A stretch of DNA of 38,699 nucleotides from UBA6263 sp049305865 (GTDB lineage: Bacteria > Patescibacteriota > Gracilibacteria > Absconditabacterales > Absconditicoccaceae), in contig JBAQPP010000013.1 in the NCBI GenBank assembly GCA_049305865.1, positions 1 to 38,699 on the forward strand, read 5' to 3'. The translations under genes were made by a program, and so were the position numbers. The notes under the pieces are model-generated. The model was not told where the DNA came from and searched no databases. It saw nothing but the letters and a program-made list of their open reading frames with translations. Positions 1 to 8,990 of the stretch are shown piece after piece. Positions within the stretch are counted from its first letter, which is position 1; each line of letters starts with the position of its first letter.

Positions 1-425
1 ATAAAAAGAATAGTCTGTGTGTAGATGCTTCTTGTATAGGTAATCCAGGTATCATGGAATACAGGATTTTTGATATTTTTCAAAATAAGATAATTCGAGA
101 GTCTGAAAAATATAAAGAGTGAACTAATAATTTATGAGAATTTTTAGCTTTGGTTGAAGCTATAAAGATGTTACAATGAAATACCGTTCCGATGTTAAAA
201 TGAAATAAGTATGATTGTATATATTCTGATTCGCAAACAGCTATTGCTTGGGTAAAAACAAAAAAAATCAAAACTACATTAAAATATTCTTCTGAAACTA
301 AAAAACTTCTTGAAAAAATAGAAGAGGCAAGAGTTCGATTGAAAATACATGAAATAGATACTCCTATATTAAAACGAGAGACTGAGATATGGTGAGAAAT
401 ACCTGCTGATTACTGAAGAAAATAG
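1..425 (+). CDS. Ribonuclease H family protein (3' part)
   Basis: The 5' end lies outside the window; about 140 residues are visible in the frame starting at base 3, ending in TAG. The RNase H fold motifs are present in order: VDASCIGNPG (first catalytic Asp and GNPG turn), EFLALVEAIKML (catalytic Glu helix), IYSDSQTAIAWVK (third acidic residue) and a C-terminal ADYGRK that supplies the last Asp. The WGEIPADYGRK ending is typical of the RNase H proteins that often carry an N-terminal viroplasmin (RNA/DNA-hybrid binding) domain, which would be outside the window. It cleaves RNA in RNA:DNA hybrids. Several glycines are TGA-encoded. It converges with the capA-like gene, with 14 bases between the stops. 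Confidence 0.85.
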
Positions 426-439
426 AGAATTAGAATGAT

Positions 440-1522
440 TTAGTTTGCATATGCGTCTATTGTTCATTTTGCGATAGATGTTTTTTGATTTAACTTAAAA
501 TCTATAAGAGCGTATCATCATATTTTGGTTGGTTCACTAAAATATTGGTCAAATAAAAAATTTCATAAACTATAAATAACGTTTATTCAACTATATATTT
601 GTGAATCTTGAATGACGTGTGGATGGTGTCATACTATTAAATCTGCTCAGCATTTTATCAAAAATTTTGCTATATTTTCCTGTGAATCACTATGGATGGG
701 TTTATATTCTGCTCATCGATGAACGGAAACAAAATTTGTATATCAGTTTTTTTTATAATCTTTAAGAGTTTTACAATACTTATCTTCTAAAAAGTAATAA
801 ACGCTATAGTCGTATCCATGCCGGGCATATTTTATGTCATCTTTTTGTCAGGTTAAAATATAATTTCTTTGAAAATTTCTTCATCAGTATATATAACCAA
901 AATAATTAATCTGGTTTTTTTCCAACTGTTTGATTGTTTCCAAATGTCATGGTATTCATCAGTCCATAACGTGATTATTTGCTAGATTGACAGCGTTGAA
1001 TCACAAACTTTTCATGAACGGTAATATGTGGCTATATGAACAAAATGATATGCTTTTGTATGGAGCTGAGCATTTTCTTACTTTTATTCTTCTTCAATTT
1101 TTATCTGTTTCGTAGTATTTTCATATAGGTCATTCCATATTAAAAATCACAAAATCAAAATCTTTTGAGAGTTTAGAAAATGTAGTTTCTAAACCATGAA
1201 ATAGAATAATCTGATTGTGTCGATAATTGAAATGTCATGATAATTGTTGCTCTCCTGTTAATTTCAAATAAACAGATCTGTCATAAATAAGATCACCAAA
1301 AAACATTATATGAATCTGATTATTTTGAGACTTAAGTTTGTTAATACTTAAACTAGGAAGTATTTTTATGCTTTTTTGTATTCTTTGAGTGGTTTGTCAT
1401 AATATACTTTTTTTGAGTTCGTTATTTCACGATACTTCGAATATTAAAAATAGTATAAGAAACAAGACAAAAAAAGTAGATAAATTTAATACTTTGTTAA
1501 ATAATTCCTTTTTTTGTTTCAT
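440..1522 (-). CDS. CapA family (PgsA-like) metallophosphatase-type protein
   Basis: This 360-aa protein has an N-terminal membrane anchor (about residues 10-30) followed by a calcineurin-like CapA domain. Family motifs visible in order: FFGDLIYDR, FNMEGPIG, NLANNHVMDGG, HRGAEY, GADLIVGHHPHV and SLGNFLFDQ. CapA/PgsA proteins are membrane-bound parts of poly-gamma-glutamate or capsule systems, but the family is also widespread as stand-alone surface enzymes of unknown substrate. No capB or capC partners are seen here, so a poly-glutamate role is not supported. In GADLIVG and in MEGP, family-invariant glycines are TGA. It follows adk on the same strand after 20 bases, so the two may be cotranscribed. 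Confidence 0.85.
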
Positions 1523-1542
1523 TTAATATAGAATTTAAAAGG

Positions 1543-2118
1543 TTATATTCAGAGTTTTTCACAGGTTTCTTGAAAAATTCATTCTATTGTATTGTCTGCA
1601 TTTATTGTAATTACTTTTCATAAACTTTCAAATTTTTCTATTTGTACTAGTGTCTCATTGGTAAAGATTCATATCCTTGTTTCTATAGATTTGAGATTAT
1701 CATCTTTACGTCATTCTATTTCTGCTCTTTTAAGTAATCTTTCAATTGCTTTTTCTCTTGGAAGATAGTAATGTATAACTGCAAAATCTCTTTTTAGCTC
1801 TTCCATCCTTGGTAAAAGATATTCTGTCTGCTCTCATACTCTAGGATATCAATCAATCATCAAATGTTTATTATTTTTCTGAGCTATTTTAAGCGATATA
1901 TCCATAAGATCGTTTGTTATGAAATTATCTACCATTTCTCAACGATTCATACAATCTTTCATATAATTTCATATTAGATTACTATTTGTGTGTAGTGATC
2001 TTAGAGTTTCTCACATTTCAAAATAAAGATATTCAGACAATTTGTTTAATAGAAGTGTCGCTTGTGTTCATTTACCACATCATTGGATTCATAATAAAAA
2101 TAGATCTTTAGATAACAT
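1543..2118 (-). CDS. adk: Adenylate kinase
   Basis: The protein (191 aa) starts with an NMP-kinase P-loop, LLGIQGCGKGTQA, in which three glycines are TGA-encoded. It then shows the AMP-binding region (FEMGETLR, NRGEMVDNF), the DGYPRVGEQ motif equivalent to the family DGFPR-Q sequence, and an ERLLKRAEIEGRKDD stretch. The LID domain is the short type, without a zinc-binding Cys cluster, giving a length slightly below the usual 210-215 aa. It interconverts AMP + ATP and 2 ADP, and here complements the APT-type enzyme elsewhere in the window by raising salvaged AMP to ADP. The terminator of the ribosomal-protein block lies between rpsI and this start, so adk probably has its own promoter. Confidence 0.93.
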
Positions 2119-2191
2119 AATAAATTTTTTGAAAAATAAAATAATTTATTTAGAGTTTAGTTAATTAACGTTTTATTTCAAATTAAAATTC

Positions 2192-2220
2192 AAAAAAACC
2201 CCTTTTGAAAGGAGCTTTTT
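2192..2220 (-). terminator. Intrinsic terminator after rpsI
   Basis: On the minus strand a CTCCTTT arm pairs with AAAGGGG across a CAAA loop and is followed by seven T. It lies 31 bases beyond the rpsI stop and closes the long ribosomal-protein block. Confidence 0.75.
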
Positions 2221-2250
2221 GATATATGATTGTATATTGATCGTTGTCGA

Positions 2251-2673
2251 TTATCTCTTTGACCAAGTTGGACTTTTTCTCGCTTTCTTCAAACCAGGTT
2301 TTTTCCTTTCCTTTATTCTAGGATCTCTTTTGAGTAATCAGTATGGTTTGAGTGTTAATCTAAATTCTGAGTTCCAATCTATAAGAGCTCTTGAAAATCA
2401 TAGTCTGATTGCGTCAGCTTGACCAGAAATACCACCTCATGCGATTTTTATTTCACCATCGAATTGGTTTAATTTATCTTTTCATAATATTTCAAAAGGT
2501 TTAATAGCATTTTCGTAAAGATAATGATTTCCTCCAAAATACTCCTTTAGAGGCATTTCTTTTCATCATGGTTTTTTAACTATGAAATTTCCAGATCATT
2601 TGGAAAAAAGTTTAACTACTGCTGTAGTTTCTTTTCTTCTTCATAGAGCGCGATTGTATTCTTTAACTGGCAT
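2251..2673 (-). CDS. rpsI: 30S ribosomal protein uS9
   Basis: The 140-aa product has the uS9 signature: N-terminal YNRALGRRKETTAVV, central IAGGGISGQADAIRLG and the basic C-terminal tail ending KKARKSPTWSKR, which in ribosomes reaches the P-site tRNA. The usual GRRK, GGG and GQA glycines are partly TGA. Its ATG shares its last base with the rplM stop (TAATG arrangement), indicating translational coupling, and rplM-rpsI is the conserved bacterial gene pair. It is the last gene of the block before the terminator. Confidence 0.96.
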
Positions 2674-3134
2674 TATTTATTTGAGTTTAACGGTTTAAAA
2701 TTGTCATATTTTGTAGTTGTTCCTACCACTAATTTTAATCTTTTCATCCTAGAGTCTCTTAATTTATTCTTTGCTATCATTCATCTAACAGCAAACCATA
2801 GAGCCTTAGCTGGATTCTTGATTAATAGATTTTTTAAAGTAATCTGTTTAAGATTTCATTTGTATCAACTGTATGAATAATATATTTTCTCATCTAATTT
2901 CTTTCATGTTACAGATACCTTTTCTACATTTTCTACCAATACAAAATCTCATCAATCCCAAAAGTCTGAATAAGATACTTTTCATTTTCAACTCAACTTG
3001 TTTGCTATATCTACAGCTAATCTTCAAAGAGTTTTGCCATCAGCATCTACTCTGTGTCGTTTTCTATATTTTTGCTGTAATTCTTGCTTAACTCGTAGAG
3101 TCTTGTTTAAATCTTTCTTTGTGAATTTTTCCAT
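2673..3134 (-). CDS. rplM: 50S ribosomal protein uL13
   Basis: This 153-aa protein matches uL13: RVDADGKTLGRLAVDIANKL near the N-terminus, WDGGDFVLVENVEKVSVTG (the V-N-A-x-K-I-x-TG equivalent), KKLDEKIYYSYSGYKGNLK, and AVRGMIAKNKLRDSRMKRL for the helix that usually reads AVxGMLPKNxLGRxMxxxL. Many glycines are TGA (LGR, SGKGK, WDGG, TGK). It binds 23S rRNA early in large-subunit assembly. It lies 24 bases from the rplQ stop and overlaps rpsI by one base. Confidence 0.95.
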
Positions 3135-3158
3135 CTTTATTTTAATCTATTGAGTAAA

Positions 3159-3545
3159 TTATAATAATTTTAACATGATTTTTGGAGCTCAATCTCAAGC
3201 TCTGTATCATATTTTGTAATCAGCAACAAAACTTGATTGATTTCAACTTTCTTTATATTTTGGTAATCGAGTATTTAAAACCAATTTACCAGTCTCTTCT
3301 CAATCTATGTTTTCTTTTATAAATCTGATACATTCTCTTTTAGCATCATTTTCTTCGTATTGATTTGTTATTTTGATCAATCTAGAAAAGAAATAATCTG
3401 CATGAGACTTAAGTACTTTTGCTCTTTTAGAGGTAGTCGTTACTTTTCAACTTTTGATTAAATTGGAAAGTAATGTTTTGATAAAAACATTTTTTTGAAC
3501 TATCCCAGTACTCAACTCTAATAATTTGTTCTTTCTGTGTTTCAT
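3159..3545 (-). CDS. rplQ: 50S ribosomal protein bL17
   Basis: The 128-aa product shows the bL17 pattern: N-terminal MKHRKNKLLEL in place of the usual RHRKLGR, a TTTSKRAKVLKSHADYFFSR segment equivalent to TT-xxRAKExRxxAEKLIT, and a C-terminal YRAGDGAPKIMLKLL matching the family R-x-GDxAPMxxxEL ending. The central region is diverged. It follows rpoA by 25 bases, the normal alpha-operon order in bacteria. Confidence 0.92.
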
Positions 3546-3570
3546 AATCGTTAAGACATGTATTTAAATA

Positions 3571-4566
3571 TTATCCTAATAGTGCTTTGCCTATATTTGA
3601 TAGCGAACTATTTATTTCGTCTATTGCTTTTCTTCATACTCATTTCATAAGTAGCAATTCTCATTTCTTTTTCTTTTCCAAATCTTCTACATATAGTATA
3701 TTGTTTTTTATCAATGCATTTCTTGTTCTTTCGCTTAATGGTAATGCATCAATTGGCATTGTTTTTATGTTTGTTTCTTCTGGAAGTTTTTCTTTTTCAA
3801 CTTTGAGGTCTTCATATTCTACCAAAACCGATCTATCTATATACATATCATCAAAGATGAATAGCTTAGCATAAGAAGCCAATACTTCTCAAGCAAACAT
3901 TACTATTTCTTTTGGAGAAACCTTTTTGAATCATGATTTTACTTCTATTATCAACTTGTCCTTTGTTTTTCCTGTGAAATCTTCTATAATTTCTTCTACA
4001 TCGTATTTTATATAATCAATCAATTTAAATTCGTTATCTATAAGCAACAAATTTACGTCTGTTCATTCTTCTTTTTTTTCGCGAGTTCTAAGATAATCTA
4101 TGCTATAATATCTGTATCATTTTTCTATTCTTATATCTATGTTTAACTCAGCTGAAGGATCTGTAATTTCAAACAAATATTCATCTTCGTTAAGTAATTC
4201 TATTCATGCTGGTAATTTTATGCTATTCGCGTGACATTGTCATATTCCCTTAAATCTATGTGATACCCATTGCATGCTTTCAGATTTTTCATCTATTTGA
4301 AAGCGAAGTTTTTTAAAGTTTAACATCATATCTATTACACTTTCTTTAACTCAATCTATAACATGATATTCGTGTGCCACTCATTTGATTTTTAATCATG
4401 TTGTAGCTCAGCCAATATTATAGGCTAATATAATTCTTCTAAGCGCATTTCAGAGTGTATGTCCAAATCATCTTGGTAAATAAGCTAATTCAAATTTCGT
4501 TGTTTGATCATCAACATTTGTTGTAATGATTTTGGGAACTCAGATGAAATTTTGTATATCTAACAT
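3571..4566 (-). CDS. rpoA: RNA polymerase alpha subunit
   Basis: The protein has 331 aa, the normal length for alpha. The N-terminal domain shows FELAYLPRGFGHTLGNALRRIIL (assembly helix with the invariant GxTLGNxLRR pattern, two of its glycines TGA). The C-terminal domain begins near residue 255 with LPLSERTRNALIKNNI and ends MKGVGRKAIDEINSSL, the helix-hairpin-helix that contacts DNA and activators. Alpha dimerises to start polymerase assembly. The gene lies between rpsD and rplQ, the classical alpha operon. Confidence 0.96.
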
Positions 4567-4605
4567 TGAGCGGTTGAAAAAGAAATAAATATTATTTTTT
4601 TGTTA

Positions 4606-5229
4606 TTATGCTCTAGCATAGTACTCGATAACTTTAATAAGATCTGCTGGAACTGATATTTCTCAAAATCTTGGATCTTTTAGCATCTCTATTTGATGTT
4701 TATTTTTATCAACTTTTATCCAAGATGGAACTTTTATATTTGTATCTTTTCATGATACTTGTGTATATAGTGAAGAATTATTTAATTTCTCTTTTAGTGT
4801 TATAATATCTCATTGTTTCATGAAACTTGATGGAATATTGTGTTTTCTACCATTTAGTAAAAAATGTCAGTGCGTTACCATTTGTCTTGCTTGTGTAATG
4901 GTTTTTGCGATTCATGATCTGTAAATTATAGCGTCAGCTCTACTTTCTAAGAATTGAAATAATGCCTCATCGTGGCTGATTGAATTATTTTTTGAGAATT
5001 TTGCAGCAGTTTTGGTAACTATATTAACAAATTGTCTTTCTGATAATCAGTAAAGTCTTTTGAGAAGCTGTTTGTTTCTCAACAATTTACCATATTCAGA
5101 ATATCTATGCATGCTGTTTCCATGTTGTCCTGGTAGGGCTCTATTTTTTTTGATATTATACTTTTCAGTTCAATATATATTTGTCTGCTCTCTTCTACAT
5201 AATTTAAATTTTGGTCATGTATATCTCAT
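4606..5229 (-). CDS. rpsD: 30S ribosomal protein uS4
   Basis: The 207-aa product begins MRYTGPKFKLCRREQTNIYG, the classic uS4 N-terminus (GPKxKLxRRxGxxL), has the LPGQHG motif, KQLLKRLYGLSERQF, and an S4 RNA-binding domain near residues 95-155 (LESRADAIIYRSG, TITQARQMVTHGHFLLNG). It ends with VIEYYARA. uS4 nucleates 30S assembly on the 5' domain of 16S rRNA and in many bacteria autoregulates the alpha operon. It sits between rpsK and rpoA, as expected. Confidence 0.96.
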
Positions 5230-5258
5230 AATATTATAACAGAATAAATTAAAATATA

Positions 5259-5645
5259 TTAATTTCTTTTTGGTCTTTTTCATTTACAACCACCAAATTG
5301 TAATGGTGTTTCTTCTTTTATATATTTGATATCTACCAATCAGATTTCATTTATAGCTTTGAAAACTCAGTCTCTAGCCATTCCAACTCATCTGATAACT
5401 ACTCAAATTTCTTTTAGTCCTTGATTTTGAGCATCTTTCAATATTTTTTTTGTTAACATCTCTGCAGCATAAGGAGTGCTTTTTTTTGAATTCTTGTATC
5501 ACATTGGTCCTGTTCATGATCAAGAAACTTTATTTCACTGTTCATCTGTAAGAGTAACTACAGTATTGTTTGTACTCGTATTTACATGAAGAGTTCAGCT
5601 AATGATTTTTGTATCTTTCTTCTTTCCCTTTGTTTTAGTTGCCAT
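5259..5645 (-). CDS. rpsK: 30S ribosomal protein uS11
   Basis: This 128-aa protein shows GTLHVNTSTNNTVVTLTDEQG (G-x-HI-ASxNNT-V-TDxxG), PYAAEMLTKKI, a glycine-rich VVIRGVGMARDGVFKAI (usual VKGPGxGRExAIRAL) and the C-terminal PLQFGGCKGKRPKRN (usual THNGCRPPKRRRV). The N-terminus is a short lysine-rich leader. It forms part of the 30S platform. The rpsM-rpsK-rpsD-rpoA-rplQ order is the standard one. Confidence 0.95.
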
Positions 5646-5671
5646 TATTGATTTGGAAAAATTGAATAAAA

Positions 5672-6046
5672 TTATTTTTTTAATACAGGTCTTACCTTAG
5701 ATCTTCATAACAATTTTTTGGCTGTTTTACCATTTTTTCTTGTTAATTGTCATCTTACAGGTAATCATAAATTATGTCTCATTCATCTGTAACATTTGAT
5801 TTCTTTTAATCTTTTTATAGCAAAAGCTATTTCTCTTTTGAGATCATTTTCTAATACATAACTTTTTAATTCGTCTAGAATCTTTTTTTGTTCTTCTTCA
5901 GAAATATCTTTTACTTTTTTCATGTAATTTATTTCGAGATTATCTAGAACCTTTCTAGATCTTTGTAAACCAACTCCATAAATAGTTGTTAGACCTATCC
6001 ATATAGATTTGTTTTCTGGTAGAACATGTCACATTAATCTGAACAT
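5672..6046 (-). CDS. rpsM: 30S ribosomal protein uS13
   Basis: The 124-aa protein has the uS13 core: IWIGLTTIYGVGLQRSRKVL (helix-hairpin-helix equivalent to AL-TYIxGIGxxxA), then EIKCYRGMRHNLGLPVRGQLTRKNG, which is the nearly invariant C-terminal block (xxCYRGxRHxxGLPVRGQRTxTNARTRKG). Four glycines in this block are TGA (YRG, NLG, VRG and LLG). It contacts uL5 in bridge B1b and the A-site finger. Confidence 0.96.
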
Positions 6047-6073
6047 ATTTCTTAATAGATATTAATATAAAAA

Positions 6074-6190
6074 TTATCATTGCCTAGTTTTGTGTCTAGG
6101 GTTTTTCTTACATGTAACGTACAATATGCCTTTTCTTTTTATTATTTGGCAATACATACATCTTTTTTTTAGAGAACTTTTAACTTTCAT
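6074..6190 (-). CDS. rpmJ: 50S ribosomal protein bL36
   Basis: The 38-aa protein begins MKVKSSLKKRCMYCQ and ends NPRHKTRQG, matching the zinc-ribbon family MKVRxSVKxxCxxCxxxRRxGxxxVIC...PRHKQRQG. Three of the four usual zinc ligands are visible (Cys11, Cys14, Cys27) plus His33. The last codon is TGA followed directly by TAA, and the family ends in glycine at precisely this point. This makes it a compact proof of TGA = Gly. Confidence 0.96.
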
Positions 6191-6214
6191 TGTTTTTTCG
6201 TTTAGTCGAATAAA

Positions 6215-6454
6215 TTATTTTTTGTATTCATTGTATCTATAAACTATGCGTCACTGAGTCATATCATATTGGTTCACATCTATTTTTACCCAGTCTCATT
6301 CTATAACAGAGATGTGCGATTGTTTCATTTTACCTGCTTTATAACAAACTATTACCAAATCTGTGTCTTTGAGTTTTACTCTAAATTTTCATGCTGGCAA
6401 AACTTCAACAATTTCTCAATCTAATTGTAATGTTGTAGATTGGTCTTTAACCAT
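6215..6454 (-). CDS. infA: Translation initiation factor IF-1
   Basis: This 79-aa product is a single OB-fold protein with LQLDGEIVEVLPAGKFRVKLK (usual EGxVxExLPNxxFRVxL), GKMKQSHISVIEGDWVKIDV (usual GKMRxxxIRILxGDxVxVExSPYDLT) and QYDMTQGRIVYRY (usual PYDLTKGRIxYR). IF-1 occupies the A site during initiation. Its start lies inside the last codons of rplU (8-base overlap), so translation of the two is probably coupled. The infA-rpmJ-rpsM order is the common one. Confidence 0.95.
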
Positions 6455-6770
6455 TAAGCTGAATTTTGTTAATTTTTAAAATAGTTTGTAAAGGTCTAAA
6501 TCACATATTCCTTTCGTATCTATTTTTCCTTTTAAACTTAACAATTTTAACTTTTTTTCATTTCTTTGTTTCCATTATTTCTGCCACTACCTTTGCTTTT
6601 GCAATAGTAGGATTACCAACTTTTACATCTGTTCATTCTTGATCAAAAATAGCAATAACTTCTTCAATCTCTATCTTATCTCAAGGATTTCAATCAACCT
6701 TGTCTACTGTGAGTTCTAGTCATTCATTTACTATATATTGGTGTCATTTAAGACTTATGACTGCATACAT
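6447..6770 (-). CDS. rplU: 50S ribosomal protein bL21
   Basis: The 107-aa protein starts MYAVISLKGHQYIVNEG (usual MYAVIxTGGKQYxVxxG) and has VDGNPGDKIEIEEVIAIFD and VGNPTIAKAKVVAEIMETKKGKK, followed by KIVKFKRKNRYERNMGFRP, equivalent to the family KIxVFKxKRRKxYRRKxGHRQ tail. Three or more of these glycines are TGA. rplU usually pairs with rpmA (bL27); here rpmA is absent and rplU instead heads the infA-rpmJ-rpsM run. It overlaps infA by 8 bases. Confidence 0.93.
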
Positions 6771-6807
6771 CTTTAATTTAAAATTTATAATTTAAAATTG
6801 TTTTGAT

Positions 6808-7071
6808 TTATACTATTTTTCATAGTTGAGCAAGAGTATTATATTTTTTCTTTTGTTTTCTATATGTACTTGATACTATAGCTTTTATTCTCTTATATCT
6901 TCTTGAACTTGGGAAATCAAAATCAACAAACTTTTTATATCGTTTTGTTCCATAGTGTTTTTGTTTCTTCGCTTTATCTAAAATATGAGAAGCTCGAAGT
7001 TCTTTTTTATAGAAAGCGACCATTCTTTCATTTGTATTTAAATCGCCAGTTCTTCGGATAGTAAATCACAT
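6808..7071 (-). CDS. Small basic protein, possibly ribosomal protein bS21
   Basis: An 87-aa lysine- and arginine-rich protein is encoded between tRNA-Leu and rplU. The N-terminal part, FTIRRTGDLNTNERMVAFYK, followed by KELRASHILDKAKKQKHYG, resembles the bS21 pattern (V-R-E-x-E-s-x-e-x-a-l-r-R-F-K ... G-I-L-x-E-x-R-x-R-xx-Y). The C-terminal half is another basic stretch (YKRIKAIVSSTYRKQKKKY). The second codon and a codon near the end are TGA. The position in a translation cluster supports a ribosomal role, but the match is weak by eye and a lineage-specific RNA-binding protein is equally possible. Confidence 0.5.
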
Positions 7072-7143
7072 TAAAAGTGTTGTAATAGTAATAAAAACGT
7101 GTTCGTAACTTGTATGTTTTTTGCATAAAAATACAAGTCTAAG

Positions 7144-7227
7144 TGCCCGGGACCGGAATCGAACCGGTACGATATTTCTATCGCAGGATTTTAAGTCCTG
7201 TGCGTCTACCAATTCCGCCACCCGGGC
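7144..7227 (-). tRNA. tRNA-Leu (anticodon UAA)
   Basis: The 84-nt minus-strand gene has acceptor GCCCGGG paired with CCCGGGC, D-arm with GGT, anticodon loop CTTAAAA, the long variable arm typical of class II tRNA-Leu, and T-loop TTCGATT. Discriminator is A, correct for Leu. No CCA is encoded. Confidence 0.95.
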
Positions 7228-7280
7228 AGGATCATCAACTTCAAATGATATTTTATGGTAAAAGTTGATGTATTATAAGA

Positions 7281-7628
7281 TTATTTTGTTATTGCTTCAT
7301 ATATTTTGTCAAATACTCTTGGGAATGCTATAGCAATATTTGATAATACTTTCCTGTCTAATATAATATTTTTTTGATTCATGGAATTGATAAATTGACT
7401 ATATTTATTTCCTTTTTCTCTGAGAACAGCAGAAAGTCTTTCAATCCATAATGATCTAAAATCTCTCTTTTTTTCTTTTCTTGCTTGATAGGCATGTTGC
7501 CCTTGTTTTACTAGAGCTAGTCTAACTTGTTTATATACGTTTTTTCTTCCTAGTCTAAATCATTTAGCAAGTTTAATAAATTTTTTATGCCTCTTGTGTC
7601 TTTGTAATCAGTTTGTTACTCTTACCAT
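7281..7628 (-). CDS. rplT: 50S ribosomal protein bL20
   Basis: The 115-aa protein begins MVRVTNGLQRHKRHKKFIKL and continues AKGFRLGRKNVYKQVRLALVKQGQHAYQARKEKKRDFR, the typical bL20 arrangement (RHKKILKLAKGYxGxRxxxxRxAxxxVxxAxxYAYRDRRxKKRDFR). The end, DRKVLSNIAIAFPRVFDKI, equals the family NRKxLAxLAxxDPxAFxxL. It assembles early on 23S rRNA and in many bacteria autorepresses infC-rpmI-rplT. It follows rpmI by 3 bases. Confidence 0.96.
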
Positions 7629-7631
7629 TTG

Positions 7632-7829
7632 TTATTTATAAGGGATTAAATTTTGTATCTTTTTACTGCGAACTTTTTCTAATTGTTTTCAATAAGGACT
7701 TTTTTTGTGTACTTTTCATTTGTTTGTCAAAAGATGATTATTACATGCCTTGGAAGCAAGTACTTTTCTTTTCTTTGTTATCTTAAATCTTTTTGCTGCT
7801 CAGCTATGCGTTTTAAGCTTGTTTGCCAT
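7632..7829 (-). CDS. rpmI: 50S ribosomal protein bL35
   Basis: The 65-aa product starts MANKLKTHSGAAKRFKITKK, close to the family MPKMKTHKGAAKRFKxTGTGK, and contains KACNNHLLTNKGKVHKK (usual HxLTxKSxKRKRxL). The usual lysine-rich character is kept. It lies between infC (5 bases between its start and the infC stop) and rplT. Confidence 0.94.
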
Positions 7830-7834
7830 AGGCA

Positions 7835-8425
7835 TTATTTACTAAATAAAATAATACTATATCAATTCATTTCTTTTTTTGGTGTCTCATATTGTGATTT
7901 TCAGAATTGTAGTAGAGCTTCTTTTGTTTTGGTTAATTTTTCTACTGCTTTCTTTGCGTATATATTTTCTCTTCACTTCAATTTTATAAATATTTTTACG
8001 TTGTTTCAGTCCTTTAAAAACTCTTCGGCCTTTTTGATCTTTAATAATAAGTCATTTTCTCCTATTCAATAATTTAATTTTAATTCTTTCATTTCTCTAG
8101 GTTTCTGTTTTTTCTTCTGTTCCTTTTCATCTTTTCATTTTTGATACATATATTTTCAATAATCTGTAAGTCTAACTGTAGATAACATACTTACTGGATC
8201 ATAAGAAATTTGTACTAAGTCTAATCATTTTTCTTCTGCCATTTCAAGAGCCTTTCTTCTAGGTAATGTTCATAGATTGTTTTTTTCATCATCAATCACC
8301 ATCATGTTTGGTGCCTTTATATTGTCGTTTATAAATATTATTCTAACTCTGTTGGCATCACTAGCAAACTTTTTTTCATAAGGTTTTTTCACAAAAGGTT
8401 TTCTTACGAAAGGAGCTTGTGCCAT
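7835..8425 (-). CDS. infC: Translation initiation factor IF-3
   Basis: The protein has 196 aa, normal length. The N-terminal domain shows VRIIFINDNIKAPNMMVID, NLGTLPRRKALEMAEEKGLDLVQIS and LTDYGKYMYQKGK, equivalent to the family INxxIRAxEVRLIDxxGxxLGxxxxxEALxxAxxxxLDLVxISPxAxPPVCxxxDYGKxxY; the PPVC part is replaced by PVSMLSTVR, a local divergence. A lysine-rich linker leads to the C-terminal domain (EMKELKLNYGIGENDLLLK, IFIKLKGRENIYAKKA). IF-3 keeps the subunits apart and checks start codons. The infC-rpmI-rplT operon order is universal in bacteria. Confidence 0.95.
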
Positions 8426-8465
8426 ATAATATAATATTAAATATAAATGATGTAATTAATTTAAT

Positions 8466-8540
8466 CACTCCCGGCGGGATTCGAACCCGCGATCTTCACC
8501 GTGAGAGGGTGACGTCCTAGACCAGCTAGACTACGAGAGC
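8466..8540 (-). tRNA. tRNA-Glu (anticodon CUC)
   Basis: The gene has acceptor GCTCTCG against CGGGAGT (one G-T and one T-G wobble), anticodon loop CTCTCAC between TCACC and GGTGA, and T-arm GCGGG-TTCGAAT-CCCGC. Discriminator G, as usual for Glu. No CCA encoded. Confidence 0.88.
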
Positions 8541-8607
8541 AGGATTACTTAATTTAGAATTCAGAATTTAGAATTTTAAATTTCCCATGGAATATGATTT
8601 ATGTAAC

Positions 8608-8679
8608 TATCTACAGTAGGAATTAAACCTACATCCATACCGCTTTAGCGGTACTGTTTTATCATTAAACTATGTTGAT
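8608..8679 (-). tRNA. tRNA-like gene with an aberrant anticodon arm, identity unclear
   Basis: The minus strand forms acceptor ATCAACA/TGTAGAT (one A-A mismatch), D-arm GTTT-AATGATA-AAAC and T-arm GTAGG-TTTAATT-CCTAC, with a 5-base variable region. The anticodon arm is out of register: TACCG pairs with CGGTA around a six-base loop CTAAAG, leaving an extra G before the stem. Counted by position the anticodon would be UAA preceded by C33, but a short variable arm argues against Leu. TAG and TAA are both used as stops nearby, so a nonsense-suppressor role is unlikely. It may be a degenerate or unusual tRNA. Confidence 0.55.
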
Positions 8680-8690
8680 ATATATTAATT

Positions 8691-8762
8691 TACCCCCAGT
8701 AGGGATCGAACCTACATCCACAGCTTAGAAGGCTGCTGTTCTATCCATTGAACTATGGGAGC
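8691..8762 (-). tRNA. tRNA-Arg (anticodon UCU)
   Basis: The acceptor GCTCCCA pairs with TGGGGGT, the anticodon stem GCAGC/GCTGT encloses CTTCTAA, and the T-arm is GTAGG-TTCGATC-CCTAC. It matches AGA-reading tRNA-Arg; AGA is the dominant arginine codon in the window. Discriminator A. Confidence 0.92.
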
Positions 8763-8812
8763 GGATATAATTCAGAATGTAGAATTCAGAATTGTTGTAT
8801 GTTTTTGGATGG

Positions 8813-8886
8813 TGGACCCTAGGGGAGTCGAACCCCTCGCCTCCTGCGTGCAAAGCAGGCGCTCTAGCCAAATGAGCTAAGGGCCC
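8813..8886 (-). tRNA. tRNA-Ala (anticodon UGC)
   Basis: The acceptor GGGCCCT pairs with AGGGTCC, D-arm has GCTCATTTGGCTAGAGC, and the anticodon loop TTTGCAC lies between CCTGC and GCAGG. T-arm GAGGGG-TTCGACT-CCCCT. Discriminator A. Confidence 0.94.
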
Positions 8887-8905
8887 ATATGTTTTATATT
8901 ATAAG

Positions 8906-8990
8906 TTGGGGAGAAAAGGATTTGAACCTTTGTAGCCGTGAGGCGTCAGATTTACAGTCTGATGCAATTGACCGCTCTGCCATCTCCCCA
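8906..8990 (-). tRNA. tRNA-Tyr (anticodon GUA)
   Basis: The 85-nt class II tRNA has acceptor TGGGGAG/CTCCCCA, anticodon loop CTGTAAA between CAGA and TCTG, a long variable arm, and T-loop TTCAAAT. Discriminator A. Length and long arm fit bacterial tRNA-Tyr. Confidence 0.92.

Noticed and set aside
3587..3874. Standard-code plus-strand frame of 95 aa
   Set aside because: It is the antisense shadow of rpoA, whose motifs are clear on the minus strand.
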